Assembly (NCBI RefSeq): GCF_947503705.1
Contig: NZ_CANNES010000002.1
Coordinates: 248,001 to 312,000, forward strand
DNA length: 64,000 bases
From: an uncultured Tateyamaria sp.
Lineage (GTDB): Bacteria > Pseudomonadota > Alphaproteobacteria > Rhodobacterales > Rhodobacteraceae
Direction of reading: 5' to 3'
Position 1 is the stretch's first letter, and every line of letters starts with the position of its first letter. This document shows positions 27,939 through 37,049 of this stretch, one piece after another. The position numbers were made by a program, and so were the translations under genes. The notes under the pieces were generated by a model, which was given only the letters and a program-made list of their open reading frames with translations, searched no databases and had not been told where the DNA came from.

Positions 27939-30569
27939 TCAAAACCGATCAAGCAACCGGCCAAGGTAGTCCAGCTCGACGTCCGGACGTTCGCCTTCGC
28001 CCGAACGGCGGCGGATTTCATCCAGCAGATCGCGCGCGCGACGATAGACGTCTTCGCCCTGCAAGAGCCCCTCTTCGGTGCCTACGCTGCCATTTGATCC
28101 CGAATCGCGGCCGAGTGGGTCTTGCGCCTCGGCGCGGCGATCAGCCTCGGACGTGCCTTGGCCCTGTTGGCCTGCTTGCTGTTCCTGCTGCATGGCCTCA
28201 CCCAAGGCGCGCATGCCCTCGCGAAGGGCCTCCATCGCCTGAGATTGGTTGTCGATGGCGTCGGCAAAATTGCGCTGGCGCAGGGCCTCTTCAGCCCCGT
28301 CCATTGCACGACCCGCCCTGTCCAGAGCATCGCGCGCGGCATCGCCTTCGGGCGTGCCCGCCCCGGGCAGGCTGCCTTGCTGGCGGCGCAATTCGTCACG
28401 CAGCGCCTGCTGGCGATCGGCCAAGCTGCCTTGCCCTTGGCTATCGCCTTCGCCGCCCTGGTTCTGGCCTTGTTGCTGCCCTTGACCGCCTTGTTCCCCA
28501 GCGCCTTCCTGACGTCCTTCACCTTGGCCGCCCTCGGTATGTTCGTTGCCCCGACCCTGACCTCCGCTTCGGCCTTCATTGCCTTGGCTTTCGCCCGCCT
28601 GTGCATTCGGGTTGAACTGTTCCTGCAGATCGCGGAAGGCCTGATCGCTGAGGCCCTGCTGATCGCGCAACGTCTCGGCCAGCCCTTCCATGGCCTGTTC
28701 GCCCGCACTTTGCCCATTCTGGCCTTCGCCACCCTGGGTGACGCGCATGTTCTCCAGTAACTCCTGAAGCTCTTGCAAAGCCTGCTCGGCTTCGGCCATG
28801 CGGCCTTGCTCCATCAACTCCTGAATACGGTCCATCATTCTCTGCAGATCGTCTTGGGTCATCTGCATCTGGTTTTGCGGGTCACCCGACTGCGGCTGAT
28901 CCGGGTTCTGTTCGGCATTCCGCTGGGATTGCTGCATCAGCTGGCGCAGGTAATCATCGGTCGCCCGGCGTAACTCGCGCATCAGTTCTTCAATCTCGGC
29001 CTCGCTGGCCCCATCGCGCATTGCCTGATTCAAACGTTCCTGTGCCTCGCGCAGTCGTTCCAGCGCACTGGTCAGGTCCCCTTCTTCGATGGCGAGAGCC
29101 AGACCCCACAGATCATCGGCCAGATCGCTTTGCTGCTCATCGGTCAGCCCATAGCTCGCCAAAGTCTCAAGCCGGGTGATCGCGCGGCTCAGACGCAAGC
29201 GGTTGGTGTCCTTGCGAAACACATCGTCGGGGCGATGGGCGACGGCGCGCAGAATTTGACCGATCCGTACCGCGTTGCCCCGCGCCCACAGAAGGTCGCG
29301 ACGTTGTTCGATGATGGCGGCAGCCAGCGGGTCGAAAAAACGGCGACCCGGCAGGATAATGTCGCGCGGCTCTGACAACGCCTGTTGTTCGGCGGCATCC
29401 AACGCGCTCAGCGTCACGGTCACCGGCAAATTGGCCCAGGGGTGTTCCGAGAAATCCTCGATCAGGCTTTCTTCAAAATCTGTCCGGTCGCCCGCGACCG
29501 GCATAGGGAGCGCAACGGTAATTTCAGGGCGCGGGTCGGGGGCAATGGTCAACCCATGTCGGCGATCCACCGCATTTAGATCAAGTACGATGCGCGCCTC
29601 GCCCGCCTCGACGCCGTAATCGTCGGTGGCAGCGAAGGGCAATGTCATCTGGCCCAATGCGTTGCTGTCCGCGTTGCCGATAATGTCGATTTCGGGCACC
29701 TCATCCGGCAGGACCGCCACCTCCCAAGTGCGTCCGCCCGGGCCGTTCACTGAAATCTCGCCCTCTTGCACGACGATGAAGTCTTGTTCGGGGGCTGAGG
29801 CCGGGGGCAACTCACCCGTGCGCCCCGACACAGTTTCCGCCACGGTCAAAGCGCCAACCTCACCATAGAGGCGCAGGGTGATCAGGCTGCCCGCAGGCAC
29901 AGCCAGGGTCCCGTCGGCCACATCGTTGAGGTAGATCGTGGGCCGTCCGGTGTAACGCGGGCTTTCGGCCCAACCTTCCCAAACGGCACCACCGGCAAGG
30001 CCAGCATTGCCGCCCGGGCCCATTTCGGCAACCGACCCGACACGCCAGATCGAGCCAAATATAAGCGCCACGGCAAAACCAAGCACCGCCACATAGCGCA
30101 ATGCAAAAGGATCGCGCCGCGCGATGCGCAGGTCAGCGGGCACAGCCTCAGCTTGCGCAGCGCGGGCTGACATCCGGGCCTGGTGTGCACGCCACACGGC
30201 TGTCGAAGCCGCATCGCTTTCGCCGATGGCCTGGCTGTCCATCAACGCCTGGACCGGCCGCCCGGGAAGTGTTTCGTCTAGACGGGCCAAAGCAGCCGCA
30301 TGGCTCGGAATTCGGAAGCGCGCAAATGCGTAGACCAAGGCCGCCGCGCCCGCGAGGGCCGCAATAACCGCAAAAGCCCATACAACTTCGACCATCACGC
30401 TGTCTTGCAGACCCAGCATGAGAACTGCCAGCACAGCCAAGCAAACCGTGACCAACGGCCACGCCGCCTGCCAGAGGTTTTCAGCAAACATTCCGGCCCG
30501 CGTCAAACGCAGGGGCCAGCGCAGGGCGTTCAAGCCCTTGCGCACGTCATGCCGGGAAAAATTGGCCAT
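27939..30569 (-). CDS. TIGR02302 / DUF4175 family membrane protein
   Basis: 876 residues. Membrane segments near the N-terminus (about 35-90 and 155-175) precede a large domain matching the DUF4175/TIGR02302 family of alphaproteobacteria. The region of about 490-600 is helical and Glu/Gln-rich. Residues of about 650-790 form a low-complexity Gly/Gln/Glu block, and the C-terminus reads VELDYLGRLLDRF. Function is unknown; an envelope role is often supposed. It follows lysA by 42 bp. The low-complexity part explains several spurious reading frames on the plus strand. Confidence 0.88.
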   Translation of the reverse strand: MANFSRHDVRKGLNALRWPLRLTRAGMFAENLWQAAWPLVTVCLAVLAVLMLGLQDSVMVEVVWAFAVIAALAGAAALVYAFARFRIPSHAAALARLDETLPGRPVQALMDSQAIGESDAASTAVWRAHQARMSARAAQAEAVPADLRIARRDPFALRYVAVLGFAVALIFGSIWRVGSVAEMGPGGNAGLAGGAVWEGWAESPRYTGRPTIYLNDVADGTLAVPAGSLITLRLYGEVGALTVAETVSGRTGELPPASAPEQDFIVVQEGEISVNGPGGRTWEVAVLPDEVPEIDIIGNADSNALGQMTLPFAATDDYGVEAGEARIVLDLNAVDRRHGLTIAPDPRPEITVALPMPVAGDRTDFEESLIEDFSEHPWANLPVTVTLSALDAAEQQALSEPRDIILPGRRFFDPLAAAIIEQRRDLLWARGNAVRIGQILRAVAHRPDDVFRKDTNRLRLSRAITRLETLASYGLTDEQQSDLADDLWGLALAIEEGDLTSALERLREAQERLNQAMRDGASEAEIEELMRELRRATDDYLRQLMQQSQRNAEQNPDQPQSGDPQNQMQMTQDDLQRMMDRIQELMEQGRMAEAEQALQELQELLENMRVTQGGEGQNGQSAGEQAMEGLAETLRDQQGLSDQAFRDLQEQFNPNAQAGESQGNEGRSGGQGRGNEHTEGGQGEGRQEGAGEQGGQGQQQGQNQGGEGDSQGQGSLADRQQALRDELRRQQGSLPGAGTPEGDAARDALDRAGRAMDGAEEALRQRNFADAIDNQSQAMEALREGMRALGEAMQQEQQAGQQGQGTSEADRRAEAQDPLGRDSGSNGSVGTEEGLLQGEDVYRRARDLLDEIRRRSGEGERPDVELDYLGRLLDRF

Positions 30570-30611
30570 GTGTTTCGCGTCCCTTGTCGGCGGCGCGGCG
30601 CACCATAGCGC

Positions 30612-31877
30612 CTAAAGCCATGGTGGGATGGTATCGCGATTTATCATTTCGTCAAACGTCGGACGTGCGCGGATCACCGCGTATTGATCACCATGCACCA
30701 AAACTTCCGGAATCAGGGGCCTGGTATTGTATTCGCTGCTCATTACCGCGCCATATGCCCCAGCCGAGCGGAAGGCGACCAGCTCGCCGGCAGCCACGGG
30801 GGGCATCATTCGCTGTTTGGCAAAGGTATCACCAGATTCGCAAACCGGCCCGACGATATCGATCGGGGCCTGTTCGGTGCCGGGTGCCGGTTCAATCACC
30901 GGGATGATATCGTGATGGGCCTCGTACATGGCGGGGCGAATGAGGTCATTCATCGCACCATCGAGGATCAGGAAATTGCGGCCCTCGCCGGATTTCACAT
31001 AGATCACTTCGCTGATCATGCAGCCCGCATTGCCCGCGATCAGACGACCCGGCTCAATCTCGATCTCACATCCCAAGTGGCCCACGGTTCGCTTGACGAG
31101 CGCGCCGTAATCGGTCGGCAATGGCGGGGCCTCGTTGCTGCGTGCGTAAGGGATGCCCAGACCACCGCCCAGATCGAGACGGCGAATGTTGTGGCCATCG
31201 GCGCGCAGGATCTCGGTCAACTCTGCGACCTTTTGATAGGCCAGCTCAAACGGGGCCAGATCGGTCAGTTGCGATCCGATATGCACGTCGATGCCGATGA
31301 CATCCAGATGCTCCATCGCACCCGCCATGGCATAGACCTCGCGGGCGCGCGCGATCGGGATGCCGAACTTGTTCTCGGATTTGCCGGTGGCAATCTTGGC
31401 ATGGGTTTTGGCATCCACATCTGGGTTTACGCGGATGGTAATTGGGGCGGTCACACCGACCTCGCATGCGACGCGGTTCAAAACCTCCATCTCAGGCTCT
31501 GACTCCACATTAAACTGGCGGATGCCGCCCTTCAACGCGAGGCGGATTTCATCTGCCGTTTTGCCAATGCCGGAAAACACGATCTTGTCACCTGGTACGC
31601 CCGCAGCCTTGGCGCGCATATATTCGCCGCCAGACACCACGTCCATGCCTGCGCCTGCCTGCGCCAAAGTCTTGAGGATCGCCTGATTACTGGCCGCCTT
31701 CATCGCATAGCAAACAAGGTGGTCGGTCCCTTCCAGCGCCTCGTCCAGCATTCGGTAGTGCCGCAACAACGTCGCGGTTGAATAGACATAAAACGGAGTG
31801 CCCACTGCCGCGGCAATCTCGGCGATGGGGACGTCCTCGGCGTGCAAAGCGCCATCTTTGTAAATAAAATGATCCAT
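30612..31877 (-). CDS. lysA: Diaminopimelate decarboxylase
   Basis: 421-residue PLP enzyme making L-lysine from meso-diaminopimelate. It has Lys60 (CYAMKAASN, PLP Schiff base), VVSGGEYMRAKAAG, HIGSQLTDL, the glycine loop DLGGGLGIPY, EPGRLIAGNAG, and the second-subunit active-site Cys in GPVCESGD. The MKAAS sequence differs slightly from the common VKANS. The gene follows argH by about 1.8 kb in the same orientation, with small genes between. Confidence 0.97.
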   Translation of the reverse strand: MDHFIYKDGALHAEDVPIAEIAAAVGTPFYVYSTATLLRHYRMLDEALEGTDHLVCYAMKAASNQAILKTLAQAGAGMDVVSGGEYMRAKAAGVPGDKIVFSGIGKTADEIRLALKGGIRQFNVESEPEMEVLNRVACEVGVTAPITIRVNPDVDAKTHAKIATGKSENKFGIPIARAREVYAMAGAMEHLDVIGIDVHIGSQLTDLAPFELAYQKVAELTEILRADGHNIRRLDLGGGLGIPYARSNEAPPLPTDYGALVKRTVGHLGCEIEIEPGRLIAGNAGCMISEVIYVKSGEGRNFLILDGAMNDLIRPAMYEAHHDIIPVIEPAPGTEQAPIDIVGPVCESGDTFAKQRMMPPVAAGELVAFRSAGAYGAVMSSEYNTRPLIPEVLVHGDQYAVIRARPTFDEMINRDTIPPWL

Positions 31878-31937
31878 GACCCGCGCCGTGTATCGGGCCG
31901 CGGGTCACAGATCAATCGGGCAAATGCACGGCTGTTG

Positions 31938-33119
31938 TCAGCGCTTTTTCTTCATCGCGGCCTGCATGCGGGCCACGGCCTTGTCCTGCCGGTCGACAAC
32001 ACGATCCCAAATCGGCGCGAGGTCAGGGTTATGCAGGCCACGGCCCGTGCCCATCTGATACAGCATGTGAGACGGGTTGTCGTTGCATTCCAGAACTTTG
32101 GGCCCCTCATGGGTGACCGCGATGTCAAAGCCGCATACGCCAAATTCAGGAAAGACAGCGTGGGCCTGAACAGCAATATCAAGGGTCTCTTGCCAGTGTG
32201 GCAGTAGGGCGCCTTCCAAGGTCGCGCCGGAGACCGGGTGTCGGGCCAGCTGTTCCGCCGCAGGGCCAGTGCCTCGAATGCAGGATTTGACGGCACCAGT
32301 GCTCAGGTCAAGGTCGGCCAAAAGGCTGCCTTCTTGCCAGAAATTATCCGACATGGCCGTGGGTGCGGGCATTTTCCATACTGCATACACCGGCTTGGGG
32401 CCACTGCCGTCATTGGCCGTCAGTACCCGCACACAGCCAATCGCTGGGCCAGCGATGCGCGCCATCTCGGGATGCGGATCAAGGGCCGTCTGGAACAGGA
32501 ACCCGCCGGGATAGCGATCCATGACCTCAGCCGCAAAATCGGCAATCGGACGGGCCTCGCCATTGGCCAGGCGCAGCGTCTCGCCTTCCTTGCTGTCGAT
32601 ACGGACAGACCCTTCGGACAATGAGCCGAAATAGGGTTTTCCAAAGATCGGATATGTGGCGTCATCGCGCAAGAACGCGGCAAGGCTCTCCGCATCGCGC
32701 ATCACCGGCATATTGCCGACCGACAAATGGCCGCTGGAAATGGCCTGTGTCCGGGCCGTCGCGATGCCAAGCTGTTCCAGAAGTTGCGTATACAAAAGTT
32801 TGTTGCCCACAAAGGACCGCGTCGGAACGGCAATCGGCGGGTTCATCGCCGTGTTCAGGGCGTTGATGCCACCCTGGCCCAGAAACTCACGCTTCTGTGC
32901 CATCGGGATGGCCGGATCATAAAGGCGAAGGCTGTAATATTCGTTTGAGCCAAGCTTTTGCTTGCCGCCCCGCATCGCGAATATCTCGCGCATCTGACGA
33001 AGCGGATGCACGCCGTGATCCTGCATAACTTGTGCGATCATGGATGCCGCTGGTTTCTTGGGCGCGTCAGGCCCGACCAAAAGTGCGCCCTGTGGCGCGT
33101 TCATGCTTGCGTCGCTCAT
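31938..33119 (-). CDS. Sugar-transfer-associated ATP-grasp protein
   Basis: 393 residues from ATG 33119. The C-terminal two thirds look like an ATP-grasp fold: PIFGKPYFGSLSEGSVRI (nucleotide-binding lysine region), GFLFQTALDPHPEMA, CGFDIAVTHEGPKVLECNDNPSH (metal-binding E-x-N). This matches the 'sugar-transfer associated ATP-grasp' family often linked to polysaccharide genes. The ligation substrate is unknown. A frame starting at 33212 adds 31 residues without similarity to the family. It stands between lysA and the DUF2834 gene on the same strand. Confidence 0.78.
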   Translation of the reverse strand: MSDASMNAPQGALLVGPDAPKKPAASMIAQVMQDHGVHPLRQMREIFAMRGGKQKLGSNEYYSLRLYDPAIPMAQKREFLGQGGINALNTAMNPPIAVPTRSFVGNKLLYTQLLEQLGIATARTQAISSGHLSVGNMPVMRDAESLAAFLRDDATYPIFGKPYFGSLSEGSVRIDSKEGETLRLANGEARPIADFAAEVMDRYPGGFLFQTALDPHPEMARIAGPAIGCVRVLTANDGSGPKPVYAVWKMPAPTAMSDNFWQEGSLLADLDLSTGAVKSCIRGTGPAAEQLARHPVSGATLEGALLPHWQETLDIAVQAHAVFPEFGVCGFDIAVTHEGPKVLECNDNPSHMLYQMGTGRGLHNPDLAPIWDRVVDRQDKAVARMQAAMKKKR

Positions 33120-33231
33120 TGCGTTGCCCCGCTTTGATGCCAGTTTTCTGCTCTGACATCCGTATAAGTGGCAAAAATGGCGACATTTGGGCGGGATTGT
33201 TTCCAATTCCACTCAAATTGAAGTGACTTGG

Positions 33232-33549
33232 CTATTGGATGGGGCGAGACCGCAAAAACAAATACAGGGGCAGACCGCAGCTGACCCCGATGCAGAACGT
33301 GGCCGGAATCGCGACAAGGGCCAACCAGTTCCGGCGCACAGCCACTTCGGAAATGATCCAGACCGTCAGCGCCACGGCTGCGATGGTCAGGTCCCAGACC
33401 AGACCGCTCGTCGCGGCGTTCACATGCCAGGCGTCAACCATGGCCATGAGGTCATAGCCGTTCGCGTTGAACCACGTGATGAAATAATACATCGGGTGGA
33501 TCGCGCCCCAGACGGCCAAGGCGAGGTAAAGGATACGGACGGGCGACAT
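33232..33549 (-). CDS. DUF2834 membrane protein
   Basis: 105 residues with three membrane segments: VRILYLALAVWGAIHPMYYFITWF, LVWDLTIAAVALTVWIISE and LVAIPATFCIGVSCGLPLYLFL. These fit the DUF2834 family. The conserved charged dyad VWD and the R-x-x-W pair are present. Function is unknown. ATG 33549 is preferred over the one at 33603 because family members start just before the first membrane segment. It lies 4 bp after the 58-aa lipoprotein gene. Confidence 0.82.
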   Translation of the reverse strand: MSPVRILYLALAVWGAIHPMYYFITWFNANGYDLMAMVDAWHVNAATSGLVWDLTIAAVALTVWIISEVAVRRNWLALVAIPATFCIGVSCGLPLYLFLRSRPIQ

Positions 33550-33553
33550 CGTT

Positions 33554-33730
33554 CTAGAAAATGCCGACGCCGACGCGCAGCGGCCCTTTGGACACACCCA
33601 CACTGGCCCCTGTATGCAACCCGCCCGGGCCGATACCGATGTTCAGGTTCGCGGATGGCTGAACCGGTTCGCCATCCACCCCACAGGCGACAAGGCCCAG
33701 CAGGGCAACAACAGACAAAATACGGATCAT
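33554..33730 (-). CDS. 58-residue lipoprotein between argH and DUF2834
   Basis: A short reading frame of 58 residues starts at an ATG that overlaps the argH stop (ATGA). It encodes a signal peptide [16 protein letters not shown] whose LVAC lipobox makes Cys16 the lipidated residue. The mature 43 residues are Gly/Val-rich with alternating hydrophobics ([18 protein letters not shown], ending VGVGIF), suggesting a beta-hairpin. In other proteobacteria the tiny lipoprotein LptM occupies the gap before lysA, but its CGxKGPL motif is missing here, so homology is not claimed. Confidence 0.75.
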   Translation of the reverse strand: MIRILSVVALLGLVACGVDGEPVQPSANLNIGIGPGGLHTGASVGVSKGPLRVGVGIF

Positions 33731-35121
33731 AACAACACCTCTTTCCAGCGGGCGACCTGCGCGCGGACCTGAGATGGCGCGGTGCCCCCATAGGATGTAC
33801 GCGATGCGACCGAGTTTTCCACGCCCAAAACGTCGAAAACATCCTGAGTGATGCCCTCATGCGCGGATTTCATCTGTTCCAACGTGAGATCCGGCAAGTC
33901 ACAGCCTTGAGATTCGGCCACTGCCACAAGCGATCCGGTGATGTGATGCGCGTCCCGGAAAGGCAGGCCCAAGACACGCACCAACCAATCGGCCAGATCC
34001 GTGGCTGTGCTAAAACCAGACCCGGCGGCGGCGGCGAGGCTCTCGCGATTGGCACTCATGTCGCGCACCATCCCGTCCATCGCCGCCAGCGCAAGCATCC
34101 AGTTGTCAGCGGCATCAAACACCTGTTCCTTGTCTTCCTGCATGTCCTTGGAATAGGCCAGCGGCAGCCCCTTCATCACCATCATCAGGGCCGTGTTGGC
34201 GCCGAAAATGCGTCCGACCTTGGCGCGGATCAACTCGGCGGCATCCGGGTTTTTCTTTTGCGGCATAATGCTGGACCCGGTCGAGAACCGGTCCGACAAC
34301 GTGACAAAGCGGAACTGGGCGCTGGACCAAATCACCAACTCTTCGGCAAAGCGGGAAAGGTGCATGGCGCAGATGCTGGCCGTGCTCAGAAATTCGAGGG
34401 CAAAGTCGCGATCACTTACCGCGTCGAGGCTGTTGGCCGCCGGTCGATCAAAGCCCAACGCCTCTGCCGTCATCTGTCGATCAATCGGGAACGACGTGCC
34501 CGCAAGCGCGGCCGCACCCAGGGGCGCTTCGTTCATGCGCGCACGAGCATCGCGAACGCGCGACAAATCCCGGCCGAACATCTCGACATATGCCATCATG
34601 TGATGGCCCCACGTCACCGGCTGGGCCGTTTGCAAATGAGTAAAACCGGGCATAACCCAGTCGGCCCCCGCCTCTGCCTGTTCCAGCAATGCAGCAATCA
34701 GCGACAACAGCGCCCCTTCGGCGGCGTCACACTGATCGCGCACCCACAACTTGAAATCCGTCGCCACCTGGTCGTTGCGGGACCGACCTGTATGCAAACG
34801 GCCTGCCGGTTCGCCGATTACCTCTTTCAGGCGCGCTTCGACATTCATGTGAATGTCTTCCAAGGCAGTCGAAAACTGGAACGTGCCTGTTTCAATCTCT
34901 GACAAGACCGTGAGCAGACCTTCCCGGATCGCCTCGACATCCTTATCACTCAGAATACCGGTGGCCCCCAACATGGCCGCATGGGCACGCGAGCCTGCAA
35001 TATCCTGGGACGCCATACGCTGGTCAAAGCCGATCGAGGCATTAATTGCCTCCATGATCGCGTCTGGGCCAGCGGCAAAGCGGCCGCCCCACATGGTATT
35101 GGCGGATTTATCATCGGTCAT
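33727..35121 (-). CDS. argH: Argininosuccinate lyase
   Basis: 464-residue fumarase-superfamily enzyme that splits argininosuccinate into arginine and fumarate. It has [11 protein letters not shown] at the start, the [13 protein letters not shown] motif, the [15 protein letters not shown] catalytic region and the signature [12 protein letters not shown] with the catalytic serine. ATG 35121 is chosen over 35148 because the family begins near TMWGGRF. It lies 25 bp from the divergent tlpA-like gene, so each promoter must lie inside the other gene's 5' end. It is coupled to the 58-aa lipoprotein gene. Confidence 0.97.
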   Translation of the reverse strand: MTDDKSANTMWGGRFAAGPDAIMEAINASIGFDQRMASQDIAGSRAHAAMLGATGILSDKDVEAIREGLLTVLSEIETGTFQFSTALEDIHMNVEARLKEVIGEPAGRLHTGRSRNDQVATDFKLWVRDQCDAAEGALLSLIAALLEQAEAGADWVMPGFTHLQTAQPVTWGHHMMAYVEMFGRDLSRVRDARARMNEAPLGAAALAGTSFPIDRQMTAEALGFDRPAANSLDAVSDRDFALEFLSTASICAMHLSRFAEELVIWSSAQFRFVTLSDRFSTGSSIMPQKKNPDAAELIRAKVGRIFGANTALMMVMKGLPLAYSKDMQEDKEQVFDAADNWMLALAAMDGMVRDMSANRESLAAAAGSGFSTATDLADWLVRVLGLPFRDAHHITGSLVAVAESQGCDLPDLTLEQMKSAHEGITQDVFDVLGVENSVASRTSYGGTAPSQVRAQVARWKEVLL

Positions 35122-35146
35122 CGGATGGCCCCATTGAGGAAGAGAC

Positions 35147-35713
35147 ATGAAAAGAATACTTGCTGCCGCCCTCTACATGGCCCTCGCCTTGGGCGCAATT
35201 CCCAGCCACGCCGATACCGCCGCTGCCGCAGCGCTGCGGACAGGCGATATGAAAAAGCTGATCTTCCACAGCACGCCAGAGGCCGCGTCCAACGCCGCCT
35301 TCAACCTGGCCGATGATGCGGGGACACAAAGCCTTGAGGTTTACCGAGGCAAATATATCCTGCTGAACTTCTGGGCCACCTGGTGCGCGCCCTGTCGGCA
35401 CGAGATGCCGATGCTGTCTGCGCTGCAAACCGAATTTGGCGGTGACGATTTCGAGGTGGTTACCATAGCCACAGGGCGCAATTCGCCCGCAGGTATCGTC
35501 AAGTTTTTCAACGATACCGGCATCGACAACCTGCCCCGCCATCAGGACCCAAAACAGAAACTGGCCAGCCAAATGGGCATTTTCGGCTTGCCGATCACAG
35601 TGATCATCGACCCCGAAGGCCGTGAAATTGCGCGGCTGCGTGGAGACGCTGATTGGGCCAGTGACAGCGCCAGGGCGATCATCGCAGAATTGATCGGTGC
35701 GGGCGAAAGTTAA
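35147..35713 (+). CDS. TlpA/ResA-like thiol-disulfide oxidoreductase
   Basis: 188 residues with a signal peptide (about 1-22) and a periplasmic thioredoxin fold. The WCAPC active site is at about 80-84, followed by [25 protein letters not shown] with the cis-proline loop. It matches the TlpA family, which reduces disulfides in cytochrome c or copper-site maturation. A good GAGGAAG ribosome site precedes the ATG at 35147. The divergent arrangement with argH, with starts only 25 bp apart, is recurrent in Rhodobacteraceae as far as I recall. Confidence 0.9.
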   Translation: MKRILAAALYMALALGAIPSHADTAAAAALRTGDMKKLIFHSTPEAASNAAFNLADDAGTQSLEVYRGKYILLNFWATWCAPCRHEMPMLSALQTEFGGDDFEVVTIATGRNSPAGIVKFFNDTGIDNLPRHQDPKQKLASQMGIFGLPITVIIDPEGREIARLRGDADWASDSARAIIAELIGAGES

Positions 35714-35792
35714 CGCGCCAGGCGTCGCGCGATCCTGCTTTCTCTGTTCCAAGTAAATCGCGGGAGGGCGAAGGGGCAGAACCCCAACCCGC

Positions 35793-36857
35793 TCAAGCCG
35801 CGTGGTTCAGGATCGCAGCTTCGCTCGCGCTCAGGTTCCGGCGTGCATAGTCACCGTATGTGTGGGCGTCGAATTCAAGCTGTGGAAAGCCCTCAAGCAA
35901 GCGCGCCCGATCGCCGTCATCCAAAGTGGACAACGCGGCGTTGGCGGGATGAAAGCTCTCGGTCTCGACGCCGTTGGCTCGTAAAATCTCGTGACGGGGC
36001 AACAGCAGATGAACGTAAGTCACCTCGCGAACCTTCAGATCGACGGTAATAGTAGTGCCGTTGATCAGGTCCTTGGCCGCAACCAAAACCTCCGGCGTGT
36101 TGAAAAGCGACCGGGCCACATCCCCCTGGATCAGCATGCGGTGCTCCGGCGAAACCAGCAATTCCAAATCGGGTCGCTCTACCCCCAATGCGCCTGAGGC
36201 GATGCGCACAGGGCGCAACTTTGGCATCGCAAAAAGGCGCGCGCCCGTCATGCGGCGGGCTCCGACCCAAAGGATTTCCTGCGCGCCATTGTCCTTGGTC
36301 TGAACACGATCGCCTTCGCTCAGCTCTTCTATGTGCTTGGGGCCATCCGGTGTGTCAATCAACGTACCCGGCGTGAAACATATCACACCGCCCGAACTGG
36401 GTGCTGTGCGATCACTTGGTGACGTGTTCAGAGTATGATGGACAATCCACAAGTCCGCATTGCGGGGTGGAATATCGTCGATGAACATCAGCAGTGGCGG
36501 GGCGCCTGTGCCCACTTCGATCAACGTGACGGTATAGCTTTTGGCCCCATCGGTGACGACAAAACTGCTGTCTGCCATCGGGCTACCATCGTCTTCGGGC
36601 AGCGTCCGCAGAGGCGTGCGATCCATCGCTGCCCCCACCAAACGGTGTACCATGCGCGCTGCCCTGCGCCGCATCACCTCAGATCCGTCTGCCCCATCCA
36701 AGCGCAATACATTTTGCGGACCGTCCACACGCACAGCGTCCCCACGCCATGCCCATGCGGCACCAACAGTCAGTGACTGCACCGGTGCGGCCTCAAGACC
36801 GTCCACTTCTGTTTGCGACCAGGAGATGACAAACGTGCCACGAAAGCCCGTTCCCAT
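35793..36857 (-). CDS. Hint (hedgehog/intein-like) domain protein
   Basis: 354 residues. The Hint domain begins near residue 159 with CFTPGTLIDTPDGPKHIEEL, containing the conserved N-terminal cysteine, and continues to YVHLLLPRHEILRANGVETESFHP. This is the Rhodobacteraceae Hint family. The N-terminal 150 residues form a separate beta-rich region. Such proteins may self-process, but no C-extein is evident. A full CtrA box lies 32-47 bp upstream of the start codon. It is followed by no obvious terminator and appears monocistronic. Confidence 0.85.
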   Translation of the reverse strand: MGTGFRGTFVISWSQTEVDGLEAAPVQSLTVGAAWAWRGDAVRVDGPQNVLRLDGADGSEVMRRRAARMVHRLVGAAMDRTPLRTLPEDDGSPMADSSFVVTDGAKSYTVTLIEVGTGAPPLLMFIDDIPPRNADLWIVHHTLNTSPSDRTAPSSGGVICFTPGTLIDTPDGPKHIEELSEGDRVQTKDNGAQEILWVGARRMTGARLFAMPKLRPVRIASGALGVERPDLELLVSPEHRMLIQGDVARSLFNTPEVLVAAKDLINGTTITVDLKVREVTYVHLLLPRHEILRANGVETESFHPANAALSTLDDGDRARLLEGFPQLEFDAHTYGDYARRNLSASEAAILNHAA

Positions 36858-36888
36858 TGCCTGTATGCCTGCCTAGTTTATTTTTTTA

Positions 36889-36904
36889 TTAACGATAGGT
36901 TAAC
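36889..36904 (-). promoter_or_regulatory. CtrA box upstream of the Hint gene
   Basis: TTAACGATAGGTTAAC matches the CtrA consensus TTAA-N7-TTAAC exactly. It lies in a short AT-rich stretch (36876-36960), 32-47 bp upstream of the Hint gene ATG, the usual position for CtrA near a promoter. CtrA governs motility, gene transfer agents and signalling in Roseobacter relatives. That the Hint gene belongs to the regulon is inferred from this match alone. Confidence 0.7.
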
Positions 36905-37049
36905 AAACAAGACCTAGCCAAGGAAGGCATTTTAAGTGATGAAAAACAATTAGTTACAACGATAAGTTGAGGTGGTGCACGAATACATCAAAGGCCAGCC
37001 ACAACATCTAGAGGGTGGCGATACCTCAACCACAAGTCGTGAGTTTGAT

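Noticed and set aside
28122-28760. Hydrophobic Leu/Ala-rich plus-strand frame
   Set aside because: It is the complement of the Gly/Gln/Glu-rich block of the TIGR02302 gene; hydrophobicity comes from the codon complement.
33554-33730. LptM identity for the 58-aa lipoprotein
   Set aside because: Position is similar to LptM genes near lysA, but the CGxKGPL sequence after the lipobox is missing.
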